The notes under the pieces are model-generated. The model was not told where the DNA came from. It saw only the letters and a list, made by a program, of their open reading frames with translations, and did not search any database. The translations under genes were made by a program, and so were the position numbers. Positions 8,415 to 17,626 of a DNA stretch of 64,000 nucleotides are shown one piece after another. This DNA is from Enterobacter huaxiensis (GTDB lineage Bacteria; Pseudomonadota; Gammaproteobacteria; Enterobacterales; Enterobacteriaceae), in contig NZ_CP043342.1 in the NCBI RefSeq assembly GCF_003594935.2, positions 3,472,001-3,536,000 of the forward strand, given 5' to 3'. Numbering within the stretch: position 1 is the first letter of the stretch; every line of letters begins with the position of its first letter.

Positions 8415-9100
8415 TTCGCGCGATTGTGACGGATATTGAAGGGACCACCAGCGATATCCGTTTTGTCCATGAGGTTTTGTTCCCCTACGCGCGTGAGCGG
8501 CTGGGGGCCTTCGTGACCGCGCAGCAGTACGCCGAGCCGGTGAAATCTATTCTGGACAACCTTCGTGATGAAATTGGCCACCCGCACGCCAGCGTCAGCG
8601 AACTTATCGAGGCGCTGTATGCCTTTATGGATGAAGACCGCAAATCGACGGCGCTGAAAGCCCTGCAGGGGATCGTCTGGCAAGACGGCTACGTGAACGG
8701 CGACTTTACCGGCCACCTCTATCCGGACGTGCTGCCTGCGCTGGAAAAATGGAAGGCACAAGGCATTGATCTCTATGTTTATTCCTCTGGCTCCGTCGCC
8801 GCGCAGAAACTGTTATTTGGCTACAGCGACGAAGGTGATATTACTCATCTGTTCAGCGGCTATTTTGATACTCACATCGGCGCCAAGCGCGAGGTGCAGT
8901 CTTATCAAAACATTGCGGCACAAACGGGCATCGCCCCGTCGCAGATCCTGTTCCTGTCCGATATTCATCAGGAGCTGGACGCGGCTGAACGGGCAGGTTT
9001 TCGCACCCTGCAGCTGATTCGCGGCGATGATGACGGCGCAAGCCATCATCATCAGATCCACCAGTTCGACGAGATTAATCCGGAGCAGATCCCTTCATGA
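8411..9100 (+). CDS. mtnC: Acireductone synthase (enolase-phosphatase E1)
   Basis: 229-residue HAD-superfamily enzyme that enolises and then dephosphorylates the MtnB product to acireductone. The HAD nucleophile motif [10 protein letters not shown] is at residues 6-15, the second motif is [12 protein letters not shown] (about 121), and the metal-binding end is [12 protein letters not shown] (about 181). It overlaps mtnB and mtnD by four bases each, so the three are translated as a unit. Confidence 0.95.
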   Translation: MIRAIVTDIEGTTSDIRFVHEVLFPYARERLGAFVTAQQYAEPVKSILDNLRDEIGHPHASVSELIEALYAFMDEDRKSTALKALQGIVWQDGYVNGDFTGHLYPDVLPALEKWKAQGIDLYVYSSGSVAAQKLLFGYSDEGDITHLFSGYFDTHIGAKREVQSYQNIAAQTGIAPSQILFLSDIHQELDAAERAGFRTLQLIRGDDDGASHHHQIHQFDEINPEQIPS

Positions 9101-9639
9101 GCGCATTGACCATTTATTCCGATAAAGACGCCAGCCAGCCTCAGTGGCACAGCACCGACGCCGCCGAGATCGCCCAGCAGCTCAACGCTAAAGGGGTGAG
9201 GTTCGAACGTTGGGCGGCGGATCGTGACTTAGGCCAGGATCCCGCGCCCGAAGCCGTGATCGCGGCGTATCAGCACGCGATCGACAAGCTGGTGGCCGAG
9301 AAAGGCTATCAAAGCTGGGACGTGATAAGCCTGCGCGCCGACAACCCACAGAAAGAGGCGCTGCGCGCGAAGTTCCTGAACGAACACACCCACAGCGAAG
9401 ACGAAGTGCGCTTTTTCGTGGAAGGCGCGGGGCTGTTCTGCCTGCACATTGGCGATGAGGTGTATCAGGTGCTGTGCGAGAAAAACGACCTGATTTCCGT
9501 TCCCGCGGGCACGCCGCACTGGTTTGATATGGGCTCAGAGCCGAACTTTACGGCGATTCGAATTTTCGACAATCCGGAGGGCTGGGTGGCCCAGTTTACC
9601 GGTGATGCGATTGCGGAAGCGTATCCTCGCCTGGCATAG
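9097..9639 (+). CDS. mtnD: Acireductone dioxygenase
   Basis: 180-residue cupin enzyme. With Fe it makes 4-methylthio-2-oxobutanoate and formate; with Ni the off-pathway products methylthiopropionate and CO. The metal ligands are visible in [14 protein letters not shown] (two His and one Glu, about residues 97-103) and the fourth in [11 protein letters not shown] (about 141). It is the last gene of mtnBCD, followed at once by a terminator. Confidence 0.96.
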   Translation: MSALTIYSDKDASQPQWHSTDAAEIAQQLNAKGVRFERWAADRDLGQDPAPEAVIAAYQHAIDKLVAEKGYQSWDVISLRADNPQKEALRAKFLNEHTHSEDEVRFFVEGAGLFCLHIGDEVYQVLCEKNDLISVPAGTPHWFDMGSEPNFTAIRIFDNPEGWVAQFTGDAIAEAYPRLA

Positions 9640-9647
9640 GTGAAAGC

Positions 9648-9674
9648 AAAACGGCAGCTATCGCTGCCGTTTTT
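9648..9674 (+). terminator. Intrinsic terminator after mtnD
   Basis: Stem AAAACGGCAGC / GCTGCCGTTTT with loop TATC and a T run, starting eight bases after the stop codon. The flanking sequence GTGAAAGCAAAACGGCA is very like the terminator after fepA. Confidence 0.9.
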
Positions 9675-9682
9675 AGTGTTTG

Positions 9683-9718
9683 CTCCCTCTCCCTGTGGGA
9701 GAGGGCTGGGGTGAGGGC
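9683..9718. repeat. C-rich palindromic repeat, copy 1
   Basis: CTCCCTCTCCC-TGTG-GGAGAGGG followed by CTGGGGTGAGGGC. It is one of at least nine loci in this window with the same core and tail. It lies between convergent mtnD and the SRPBCC gene and could add termination for either strand. Confidence 0.8.
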
Positions 9719-9735
9719 ATCAGGCCGCTCGAGCT

Positions 9736-10206
9736 TCAACGCTCCAGTCCCTTCACATACCCCACCAGCTGATCCAGCACAATCCCCCACCCTTCGTGGA
9801 AGCCCATCTGCTCATGCTGTTCGCGAATTTCCTTCGTCGGATGACGCGCAATCGCCGTATAGCGGGTTTTGCCCTCACCTACGTCTTCCAGCAGCAGGAT
9901 CGCCGTCATAAACGGTTTCTCGGCAGGCTTCCAGCCTTCGGTATAACCGTCGGTAAAGACCAGCTTTTTACCGGGATCGATTTCAAGAAACACGCCCCGG
10001 TTATCCATCCGCTGCCCGTCCACCTCAAACACGGTGTTGAACCGCCCGCCCACGCGCAGGTTGAGATCGCATTCGATCACCCTATGGGGAGCAGGAATGA
10101 AGAAGTTTTTGATATGTTCTGGCGTGGTCCAGCAGAGCCACAGCAGGTCGCGCGGTGCGTCCACCACGCGCTCCAGTTTTAAGTCTGTTTCAGGATCGAG
10201 CGTCAC
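9736..10206 (-). CDS. SRPBCC (AHSA1-type) domain protein
   Basis: 156-residue single-domain protein with the Bet v 1-like/START-related fold expected of the AHSA1/polyketide cyclase group: N-terminal ERVVDAPRDLLWLCWTTPEH, middle LNLRVGGRFNTVF and C-terminal HEGWGIVLDQLVGYVKGL. Family members bind hydrophobic ligands in a cavity; no catalytic site can be assigned. It lies 43 bases downstream of mtnA on the same strand and is probably cotranscribed with it, but a role in methionine salvage is only a guess from position. Confidence 0.8.
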   Translation of the reverse strand: MTLDPETDLKLERVVDAPRDLLWLCWTTPEHIKNFFIPAPHRVIECDLNLRVGGRFNTVFEVDGQRMDNRGVFLEIDPGKKLVFTDGYTEGWKPAEKPFMTAILLLEDVGEGKTRYTAIARHPTKEIREQHEQMGFHEGWGIVLDQLVGYVKGLER

Positions 10207-10249
10207 GATGCTGTCCTCTAAGGGGAGCCCCTTACAAGGATAGCCGGAC

Positions 10250-11266
10250 TCAGGCGAATTTCCCGTTTGCCACCTCTTGCGGCGTGACCACGCCCGTATC
10301 CAGCACCCAGCCGCTAATCAGCGAGGCAGGCGTAACGTCAAACGCCGGGTTGTAGACCTGTGCATCTTCCGGCGCCCACTGCACCGCGCCAAAGCTTCCG
10401 GCCACGCCCGTCACTTCGCTGGCGGCGCGCTGCTCAATCGGGATCGCGTCACCGTTCGGGCAGTCCGGGTCGAGGGTCGTTTGCGGCGCGGCAACGTAGA
10501 ACGGAATGCCGTGGAATTTCGCCAGCACCGCCAGGGAATAGGTGCCAATCTTGTTCGCCACGTCGCCGTTGGCGGCAATACGGTCTGCGCCCACCCACAC
10601 GGCGTCCACCTGCCCTTTCGCCATCAGGCTGGCGGCCATGGAATCGGTGATGAGCCGATACGACACGCCCAGCTCGCCAAGCTCCCACGCGGTCAATCTA
10701 CCGCCCTGCAGCAGCGGACGGGTTTCATCCACCCAGACGCTGCTGACGTTACCGTCCCGATGCGCGCGGGCAATCACCCCCAATGCGGTGCCGACGCCCG
10801 CCGTTGCCAGCCCGCCGGTGTTGCAGTGGGTCAGCAGATGGCTGCCGGGCTTAACCAGCGCGCTTCCCGCTTTCGCAATCGCATCGCAAAGCCGTTTGTC
10901 TTCTTCAATCAGCCGCAGCGCTTCGGCGACCAGCGCCGGAACATAATCTTCCTGCCACAGCGCAATCTTCATGCGGTCAAGGTTGTTCATCAGGTTCACC
11001 GCCGTCGGGCGTGACGCGCGCAGGGTGTCCAGCGCCGCCGCCAGCTCGTCGCGGCTTTTACCGTTTTCCGCCAGCAGCGCCAGCAGCAGGCTTGCAGAGA
11101 GACCAATCAGCGGCGCGCCGCGCACCCGCAGGGCGTGAATGTGCCCAACCAGCGCCTCAACCGTCGAAGCGTCCAGCCAGCGTTTCTCCTGCGGAAGCGC
11201 CTGCTGGTCGAGAATAAAGAGCTGATTATCCGCCACCCGCAGGCTGGTCGTCTGTAATGTCTGCAT
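10250..11266 (-). CDS. mtnA: Methylthioribose-1-phosphate isomerase
   Basis: 338-residue enzyme of the eIF2B-related family that turns 5-methylthioribose-1-phosphate into methylthioribulose-1-phosphate. The catalytic cysteine is in [12 protein letters not shown] (about residue 153) and the catalytic aspartate in [20 protein letters not shown] (about 233). It is divergent from mtnK across a three-box MetJ operator and leads a probable two-gene transcript with the SRPBCC protein. Confidence 0.95.
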   Translation of the reverse strand: MQTLQTTSLRVADNQLFILDQQALPQEKRWLDASTVEALVGHIHALRVRGAPLIGLSASLLLALLAENGKSRDELAAALDTLRASRPTAVNLMNNLDRMKIALWQEDYVPALVAEALRLIEEDKRLCDAIAKAGSALVKPGSHLLTHCNTGGLATAGVGTALGVIARAHRDGNVSSVWVDETRPLLQGGRLTAWELGELGVSYRLITDSMAASLMAKGQVDAVWVGADRIAANGDVANKIGTYSLAVLAKFHGIPFYVAAPQTTLDPDCPNGDAIPIEQRAASEVTGVAGSFGAVQWAPEDAQVYNPAFDVTPASLISGWVLDTGVVTPQEVANGKFA

Positions 11267-11318
11267 GTCGTTAATTCCCTGTTGCGTTGTTGTATCACAT
11301 TGTGTCAGGATGAAGTCC

Positions 11319-11342
11319 AGATGTATAGACGTCTACATGTCT
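11319..11342. promoter_or_regulatory. MetJ operator, divergent mtnA / mtnK promoter
   Basis: Three contiguous 8-bp met boxes: AGATGTAT, AGACGTCT (perfect) and ACATGTCT. The outer boxes match the consensus at five and six of eight positions. It is placed 28 bases before mtnK and 52 bases before mtnA, suiting repression of both by MetJ-SAM. Confidence 0.88.
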
Positions 11343-11370
11343 TTATTAGCAAACCCGTGAGGAACAGGCC

Positions 11371-12570
11371 ATGTCGCAATACCGTACCTTTACCGCTCAG
11401 GACGCCGTGGAGTATGCCAGGCAGTTTGGCGGCCTTGATGACCCATCATCGCTGGTGGAGGCGCAGGAGGTAGGCGACGGCAACCTCAATCTGGTATTTA
11501 AAATTTTCGACGGCGCGGGCGTGAGCCGCATCATCGTTAAGCAGGCGCTGCCCTACGTGCGCTGCGTCGGGGAGTCCTGGCCGCTGACGCTGGACCGCGC
11601 CCGTCTTGAGGCGCAAACCCTGGTCGAGCACTACCAGCACAGCCCCCAGCACACCGTGAAAATCCACCACTATGACCCGGAACTGGCGGTAATGGTGATG
11701 GAAGATCTGTCCAGCCACCGCATCTGGCGCGGCGAGCTGATCAACAACATTTACTACCCGCAGGCGGCGCAGCAGCTGGGCGAATACCTCGCGCACGCGC
11801 TGTTCCACACCAGCGATTTCTACCTGCACCCGCACGAGAAAAAAGCGCAGGTGGCGAAATTCATCAACCCGGAGATGTGCGAGATCACCGAAGATCTGTT
11901 CTTCAACGATCCGTACCAGATCCACGAGCGCAACAGCTACCCGGCCGAGCTGGAAAATGACGTAGCGGCCCTGCGCGACGACGCTCAGCTTAAAGTTGCC
12001 GTGGCCTCCCTGAAGCACCGCTTCTTCTCGCAGGCTGAAGCCCTGCTGCACGGCGATATTCACAGCGGGTCGATTTTTGTGGCCGACGGCAGCCTGAAGG
12101 CCATCGACGCCGAGTTCGGCTATTTCGGGCCGATAGGTTTTGATATTGGCACCGCCATTGGCAACCTGCTGCTGAACTTCTGCGGCCTGCCGGGGCATCT
12201 TGGCATTCGCGATGCCGCCGCCGCGCGCGAGCAGCGCCTGACCGATATTCAGGAGCTGTGGAACACCTTCGCGGAACGCTTCCAGGCGCTGGCAAACGAG
12301 AAAGCTCGCGACGCCGCGCTCGGCGCGCCGGGCTATGCCTCCGCGTTCCTGAAAAAGGTCTGGCATGACGCCATCGGCTTCTGCGGCACCGAGCTGATTC
12401 GCCGCAGCGTCGGGCTTTCTCACGTCGCGGATATCGACACCATTCAGGACGAGGCGATGCGCCACGAATGCCTGCGCCACGCCATTACGCTCGGTAAAGC
12501 GCTGATTGTCATTGCCGACCGTATCGACAGCGCGGAAGAGCTGGTGGCACGGGTGCGGCAGTACAGCTGA
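11371..12570 (+). CDS. mtnK: Methylthioribose kinase
   Basis: 399-residue kinase of the aminoglycoside-phosphotransferase/choline kinase fold. It phosphorylates 5-methylthioribose, produced by the Pfs nucleosidase from methylthioadenosine, at C1. The catalytic loop is [12 protein letters not shown] (about residues 231-242) and the metal-binding [13 protein letters not shown] follows at about 253. GAGGAA precedes the start. It is a single-gene transcript with a C-rich repeat after it. Confidence 0.96.
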   Translation: MSQYRTFTAQDAVEYARQFGGLDDPSSLVEAQEVGDGNLNLVFKIFDGAGVSRIIVKQALPYVRCVGESWPLTLDRARLEAQTLVEHYQHSPQHTVKIHHYDPELAVMVMEDLSSHRIWRGELINNIYYPQAAQQLGEYLAHALFHTSDFYLHPHEKKAQVAKFINPEMCEITEDLFFNDPYQIHERNSYPAELENDVAALRDDAQLKVAVASLKHRFFSQAEALLHGDIHSGSIFVADGSLKAIDAEFGYFGPIGFDIGTAIGNLLLNFCGLPGHLGIRDAAAAREQRLTDIQELWNTFAERFQALANEKARDAALGAPGYASAFLKKVWHDAIGFCGTELIRRSVGLSHVADIDTIQDEAMRHECLRHAITLGKALIVIADRIDSAEELVARVRQYS

Positions 12571-12574
12571 TTTT

Positions 12575-12610
12575 CTCCCTCTCCCCGTGGGAGAGGGCCG
12601 GGGTGAGGGC
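12575..12610. repeat. C-rich palindromic repeat, copy 2
   Basis: CTCCCTCTCCC-CGTG-GGAGAGGG followed by CCGGGGTGAGGGC. It starts four bases after the mtnK stop and ends 12 bases before the convergent LVIVD gene. Confidence 0.8.
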
Positions 12611-12622
12611 ACTAAACCGCAC

Positions 12623-13864
12623 TTACCCCAAATACTCAATCACCGACAGCCCGCCGTTATAGTCCGTGCTGTAAATAATCCCCTGCGCATCCACAAACAC
12701 GTCGCACGACTGGATCACCTGAGGGCGATTCGGCCGCGTGTCCATCATCCGCTCAGGTGCCGCTGGCACCAGCGCGCCGGTTTCAACCGGCCGATACGGA
12801 TTGGAAATGTCATACGCGCGCACGCCCGCGTTCTGGTACGTGGCAAAAATCAGCGTCGAGCTGACGAAGCTTCCCGGCCGGTTCTCGTGCAGGTTGTGCG
12901 GGCCGAAATGCGCCCCTTTCGCCACGTAGTCGGTTTCATCCGGCTGCGGGAAGGTCGAGATGCTCACCGGGTTCGACGGCTCGCGGATATCAAACAGCCA
13001 GATTAGCTTTTCGCCGTCCTGCTGGTTATCCAGCACCGCTTCGTCCAGCACCACCAGCAAATCGCGGTCCGGCAGCGGCAGCGCGGTGTGCGTGCCGCCG
13101 CCAAACGGCGGGCTCCAGCTGCGGTGGCTAATCAGCTTCGGCTGCGCGCGGTCTTTCACGTCCAGCAGCGTCAGGCCGCCGTCGCGCCAGCTGCCGTAGG
13201 CGGTATCACCCGCGATAATCGCGTGGTGCAGCGCGTAGCGTTTTCCTTCCGGCCAGTTCGGCTTCTCCCCTTCTGCCTGGTTCATCCCCGGCAGCCACCA
13301 GCGCCCCGCCACTTCGGGCTTGCGCGGGTCCGCAAGATCGATGGTCAGGAAGATGTAGTCGGTAAAGCCGTCGATCAGCGCTGAAACGTAGGCCCAGCGG
13401 CCGCCGACGTACCAGATGCGGTGAATGCCGATGCCGCTCAGCGACAGAAAGCCGATTTCGCGCGGCCTGTCCGGCGTGGAGATATCAAAGACGCGCAGCC
13501 CGGCGCTCCAGCCTTTGTCCTGCACGTCGCTGACGGTCTCCCCCACCTGGCGGGTGTAGTAGACCTTCTCGTCGGCAAAGCGGGCATCGGCAAACAGATC
13601 CCGGGCGTTAATCACCAGCAGCAGGTCGTCATGCGCCTGCAGGTGCACGTTCCAGGTGCCGGGCGGCGCGGGCACGTAGCCCGCCGCTTTCGGTTTCTGC
13701 GGGTCGCGCACGTCGACAATCGAAAAGCCCTGCGACACCATGTGGCCGATATAGGCGAAACCGCGGTGCACCATCAGCTGCACGCCGTCCGGACGACCGC
13801 CCTGGTCGCTATGGCCAATCAGCCGCATATTGCGGCTGTATTCGGGTTGAGGTAATGCAGACAT
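12623..13864 (-). CDS. LVIVD-repeat beta-propeller protein
   Basis: 413 residues with repeated beta-strand units of the LVIVD kind: GFSIVDVRDPQKPK (about 45), GLRVFDISTPDRPR (about 122), FLTIDLADPRKPEVAG (about 170), GLTLLDVKDRAQPK (about 230), IWLFDIREPSNPVS (about 290) and GVRAYDISNPYRPVE (about 350). The spacing suggests a six- or seven-bladed propeller. No signal peptide is seen, so it appears cytoplasmic. It lies 83 bases downstream of the sugar-binding-protein gene with a REP between and may be the last gene of that operon. Function unknown; propellers of this type may bind sugars, proteins or act as enzymes. Confidence 0.8.
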   Translation of the reverse strand: MSALPQPEYSRNMRLIGHSDQGGRPDGVQLMVHRGFAYIGHMVSQGFSIVDVRDPQKPKAAGYVPAPPGTWNVHLQAHDDLLLVINARDLFADARFADEKVYYTRQVGETVSDVQDKGWSAGLRVFDISTPDRPREIGFLSLSGIGIHRIWYVGGRWAYVSALIDGFTDYIFLTIDLADPRKPEVAGRWWLPGMNQAEGEKPNWPEGKRYALHHAIIAGDTAYGSWRDGGLTLLDVKDRAQPKLISHRSWSPPFGGGTHTALPLPDRDLLVVLDEAVLDNQQDGEKLIWLFDIREPSNPVSISTFPQPDETDYVAKGAHFGPHNLHENRPGSFVSSTLIFATYQNAGVRAYDISNPYRPVETGALVPAAPERMMDTRPNRPQVIQSCDVFVDAQGIIYSTDYNGGLSVIEYLG

Positions 13865-13878
13865 ATTTGAGTCCTTTC

Positions 13879-13946
13879 GCCGGATGGCGGCTGCGCCTTA
13901 TCCGGCCTACAACACCGTAGGCCCCGTAAGCGCAGCGCCACCGGGC
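13879..13946. repeat. REP/BIME element
   Basis: GCCGGATGGCGGC...GCCTTATCCGGC palindrome, then CCTACAACACCGTAGG and GTAAGCGCAGCGCCACCGGGC. It lies between the binding-protein gene and the LVIVD gene, both on the minus strand. Confidence 0.8.
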
Positions 13947-13947
13947 A

Positions 13948-15012
13948 TTATTTTGACCTGGCTTCGAGCGTCGCAAACCACGGCGCGATAAAATCTTCCG
14001 TCTGGCCCCAGCCCGGAATGATTTTACCCAGCGACGCCACGTTCACCGCGCCCGGCTGGGCGGTCAGCAGCGCCTGCGGGATCGCCGCCGCTTTGAAATC
14101 GTAGGTCGCTGGCGTCGCTTCCCCGGCAATCTTGTTCGCGACCAGACGCACGTTGGTCGCGCCAATCAGCTTCGGATCCACCGCCACGCTCACCTTCCAC
14201 GGGCTGCCGGACTCGCGCATCAGCTGCAGATCCTGGTTGGAAATATCGATGCTGTAGAGCTTGATCTCGGTGCGGCCGTTCTCCTTGAGCGCCTTATACG
14301 CGCCCTGGCTGAAGGCGTCCCACGTGCCCCAGATGGCGTCGATTTTGCCTTTCGGGTATTTCGCGAGGATCGCACCCACCTTGTTGGCGGTATCGCCCTG
14401 CACGTCAGAGGAGACGGCGCCGATAGACTCCAGCTCTTTGATGTCCGGATACTGCTTTTGCAGCTCTTTGTACGCCGCCTGACGACGCTCCATCGGCGGG
14501 AAGCCCGCCACCCACAGCTTGACGATATTGGCCTTGCCGTTGAAATCTTTCGCCAGCTGGCCGAAGGAGAGGTTGGTCAGGGAGGCATCGTCCTGCTGGG
14601 TCACGGTCACGCCCGGGATCTCGCCGTTAACGGCGGTATCAAATACCGAGACTTTGATCCCGGCATCCACCGCTTTCTTCACCAGCGCGGTTGCATACGG
14701 GTCGCGGCCCTGAGACAGAATAATCCCGTCGTACTTCTGGCTAATGGCCTGGTTAACGAAGTCCTGGAATTTGGCATCGTCGCCGTTGCTTAAAAAGGTG
14801 CTGACCTTAAAGCCGAGCTTTTTCCCTTCCTGAACTGCGCCGGCGACAAACTGCGTGGTGTTGTCGTCTGAGCCAAGGTTGCGGATCACCGCGATGCGGA
14901 TCGGGCCGTCATGGTTCGCAATGGCCGCCGGAAGCGGCGCGGGCGTAGCCGCGAAGCCTGGCAGAGCCGTGAGCAACCCAAGTGCCACCAAAGAGAGTGC
15001 AATCTTTTTCAT
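13948..15012 (-). CDS. Periplasmic sugar-binding protein of a ribose-type ABC transporter
   Basis: 354 residues with a clear signal peptide (MKKIALSLVALGLLTALPGFA, cleavage after about residue 21). The mature part is a type I periplasmic binding protein: IAVIRNLGSDDNTTQF at the start of lobe one, DGIILSQGRDPYATALV and VSVFDTAVN at the hinge-side pocket. It is closest in kind to RbsB-like proteins but long for RbsB (296). The ligand cannot be read from sequence. It is third in an operon after the ATPase and permease genes. Confidence 0.88.
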   Translation of the reverse strand: MKKIALSLVALGLLTALPGFAATPAPLPAAIANHDGPIRIAVIRNLGSDDNTTQFVAGAVQEGKKLGFKVSTFLSNGDDAKFQDFVNQAISQKYDGIILSQGRDPYATALVKKAVDAGIKVSVFDTAVNGEIPGVTVTQQDDASLTNLSFGQLAKDFNGKANIVKLWVAGFPPMERRQAAYKELQKQYPDIKELESIGAVSSDVQGDTANKVGAILAKYPKGKIDAIWGTWDAFSQGAYKALKENGRTEIKLYSIDISNQDLQLMRESGSPWKVSVAVDPKLIGATNVRLVANKIAGEATPATYDFKAAAIPQALLTAQPGAVNVASLGKIIPGWGQTEDFIAPWFATLEARSK

Positions 15013-15031
15013 TTTTTATCCCGTTGTGTTG

Positions 15032-16027
15032 TCAGCGTTTTTGTATGTAAGTAATCGCCAGTGCCACCGCGAGCACCAGCCCTTTTATAATGTCCATGGC
15101 GTAATACGGCACGGAGAGCATCACCAGCCCGTTCGACAGCACGCCGAGGATCACCGCCCCGACCAGGGTTCCCAGCGCGTTCGGCTTGCCTGAGCCTGCC
15201 AGCGAGAAGCCAATCCACGCCGCCGCCACCGCGTCCATCAGGTATCCGCCGCCCGCATTCACCTGCGAGGAGCCAATGCGCGAGGCCAGCAGGATCCCGC
15301 CCAATCCCGCCAGCAGCGAGGCGATCACGTAGGCCGCCACCTTGTAGCGCGTGGTGCGAATGCCGGAGAGACGCGCCGCTTCCGGGTTGCCGCCGATGGC
15401 GTACATCCGGCGTCCGTGAGTGGTCAACGACAGCCCCAGCTGCGCCAGCACGGTCACCACCAGCATGACGATCACAATCGTCGGCACCTGCCCCAGCAGG
15501 CTGAACGCCGCCGGAATGGTTCCTTCCGCCATGTCGCCGCTCGGCAGCACCATGTTCTCGGTAATCGAGCCGCCGTAGCTGTAGGTCATCGCCACGCCCT
15601 GAATCACAAACAGGCTGGCAAGCGTTGCGAGCATGTCCGGAATGCGCAGAATGACGATCAGGAAGGCGTTAAACAGGCCCACTAGCGTGCAGAGCGCGAG
15701 GGTGATCAGAATCGACTCGGTGGTGCCAAAGCCGTGCCAGACGAAGAGTGAAACCACCAGCGCGTTCGCCAGCGAGGCGGTCGATCCGACCGACAGATCG
15801 AACCCGCCGATGGTCAGGGAGATCGACACGCCGATGGCAATCACCGTCACGATGGCGATCGAGCGCAGAATGTTGATGATGTTGTTCGGATCGAGGAAGT
15901 TGTCCGAGGCCAGGCCAAAGACGGCCACCAGCGCGACGACGGTCAGCAGCATGCCCCACTTATACAGAAAATCGAAAATGTACTGACGGCCAGACGCCGC
16001 CGCGGTCACTGAAAGGGCCTTGCTCAC
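15032..16027 (-). CDS. Sugar ABC transporter permease (RbsC family)
   Basis: 331-residue integral membrane protein with eight to ten hydrophobic segments. Family marks include GGFDLSVGSTASLANALV (about residue 74, cf. the RbsC/AraH GGIDLSVG motif) and SGIRTTRYKVAAYVIASLLAGLGG (split here over about 215-240), the latter covering the cytoplasmic coupling region. Its start overlaps the ATPase stop by four bases, so the two are coupled. Confidence 0.92.
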   Translation of the reverse strand: MSKALSVTAAASGRQYIFDFLYKWGMLLTVVALVAVFGLASDNFLDPNNIINILRSIAIVTVIAIGVSISLTIGGFDLSVGSTASLANALVVSLFVWHGFGTTESILITLALCTLVGLFNAFLIVILRIPDMLATLASLFVIQGVAMTYSYGGSITENMVLPSGDMAEGTIPAAFSLLGQVPTIVIVMLVVTVLAQLGLSLTTHGRRMYAIGGNPEAARLSGIRTTRYKVAAYVIASLLAGLGGILLASRIGSSQVNAGGGYLMDAVAAAWIGFSLAGSGKPNALGTLVGAVILGVLSNGLVMLSVPYYAMDIIKGLVLAVALAITYIQKR

Positions 16028-17526
16028 GACGCCGTTCCTCCGGTTGAATAATAAAGTAGTGTCTCTTCACGGGCTTCTGCCCCGGCGATTTCCGCCACGA
16101 TGCGCCCGTCCCACAGCACGCAGATGCGGTCGCACAATCCCACCAGCTCGGCAAACTCGCCCGAGGCGTAAATCACCCCTTTGCCCTCGCGCGCCAGGCC
16201 GTCAATCAGCTGGAACAGATCGGTTTTGGCCTTCACGTCCACGCCTTTGGTCGGCTCGTCGAATATCAGCACGCTGGCGTCATTGCGCAGCCATTTACCG
16301 ATGGCCACCTTCTGCTGGTTGCCGCCAGATAAGCGGCGCAGCACCTGTCCCGGCCCTCGGGCGCGCACGCCAACGCGTGCAATCACCTCTTCCGCCCAGC
16401 GCCACGCCTGACGATGGCCAAACAGGCTCCAGCGCGAAAAGCTGTTATCGGCGCACACGGCAAGGTTCATGCTCACCGGCTCGTCGATAAAAATACCCTC
16501 TTTGCGCCGCTCCTCCGGGACCAGCGCCAGCCCTCGCAGCACCGAGTCGGCGGGGTCACGCGGTTTCCAGGCCTGATGGTTCAGCTCGCCGCGCGCCACG
16601 CGACTTTTGGTCGCGCCAAAAAGCGCCTTGCAGAGTTCGGTTTTCCCCGCCCCCGCCAGCCCGGCAATCCCGAGGATTTCGCCTTTGCGCAGGTGCAGGG
16701 AGATATCTTTAAGCAGTGCGTCGTCGTGCAGCCCCTCGACGCGCAAAAGCGTCTCTTCGCCGTGCGGCGGGCGCGCGGGCGGGTAGATATCGCTCAGCAC
16801 GTGGCCGAGCATCTTCTCGACGATGGCTTCGCCGCTCAGCTCGGCCATCGGACCGGACTCAATCAGCTTGCCGTCGCGCAGCACCGTCAGGGTGTCGCAG
16901 ATGGCCTTCAGCTCGTGGATGCGGTGTGAAATAAACACCACGCCGATGCCCTGCTCTTTTAAACGTCTCACTACCGCAAACAGACGGTCGCTTTCATGCG
17001 CGTCCAGCGGGGCGGTAGGCTCATCCAGAATTAAAAAGCGGCAGCGATGTGACAAGGCGCGTGCCAGCAAAATCTGCTGCTTTTCGGCCAGCGAACAGCT
17101 GTCGATGGAACGTCGAACGTCTAGCTTAACGTCAAGCTGCGCCAGCGCCTGCCTCGCCTGCTGGCGAACGGTGCGCCAGCTGTAGCGATGGCCCGGCTGC
17201 GCCAGCTGGTCGAGCATGATATTTTCAGCGATGCTCAGACCGGGGATCAGCGCCACGTCCACCTCCTGCTGCACGAGGTGGATGCCCAGCCGTTTGGCGT
17301 CCAGCGGTTCGCGGATCGTCACCGACTGGTTATTAATGCAGATCTCACCCTCGTAGCGATCGTGGGTGCCGCACAGCACCGCCATCAGCGTCGATTTTCC
17401 CGCGCCGTTTGCGCCGGTCAGCGCGTGCACGGTTCCGCCCGTGAGCGTAAAGTCCACGCGCGACAAGGCCTGAAAGCCGGAAAAGGCCAGACTAATACCG
17501 CGCATCTCAAGGCGACTGGAACCCAT
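16024..17526 (-). CDS. Sugar ABC transporter ATP-binding protein (RbsA family, two ATPase domains)
   Basis: 500 residues from the preferred ATG, which has AAGGA nine bases upstream; a GTG 15 codons earlier has a poorly spaced site. There are two ABC domains. The first has Walker A GANGAGKST, signature SLAEKQ and Walker B FLILDEPTAPLD. The second has GLAGAGKTE, signature LSGGNQQK and VLIFDEPTKGVD. This duplicated form is typical of monosaccharide importers (RbsA, MglA, AraG). It is the first gene of the transporter operon and divergent from hcxA. Confidence 0.93.
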   Translation of the reverse strand: MGSSRLEMRGISLAFSGFQALSRVDFTLTGGTVHALTGANGAGKSTLMAVLCGTHDRYEGEICINNQSVTIREPLDAKRLGIHLVQQEVDVALIPGLSIAENIMLDQLAQPGHRYSWRTVRQQARQALAQLDVKLDVRRSIDSCSLAEKQQILLARALSHRCRFLILDEPTAPLDAHESDRLFAVVRRLKEQGIGVVFISHRIHELKAICDTLTVLRDGKLIESGPMAELSGEAIVEKMLGHVLSDIYPPARPPHGEETLLRVEGLHDDALLKDISLHLRKGEILGIAGLAGAGKTELCKALFGATKSRVARGELNHQAWKPRDPADSVLRGLALVPEERRKEGIFIDEPVSMNLAVCADNSFSRWSLFGHRQAWRWAEEVIARVGVRARGPGQVLRRLSGGNQQKVAIGKWLRNDASVLIFDEPTKGVDVKAKTDLFQLIDGLAREGKGVIYASGEFAELVGLCDRICVLWDGRIVAEIAGAEAREETLLYYSTGGTAS

Positions 17527-17626
17527 TCGCGTAAATCCTTCATTACTCTTCTGATTTATCGAATTTTTCACAGCTCCGGTTGACTGACAACGACGGAAAA
17601 GGCATAAGATAAAGCGAAATATTATT

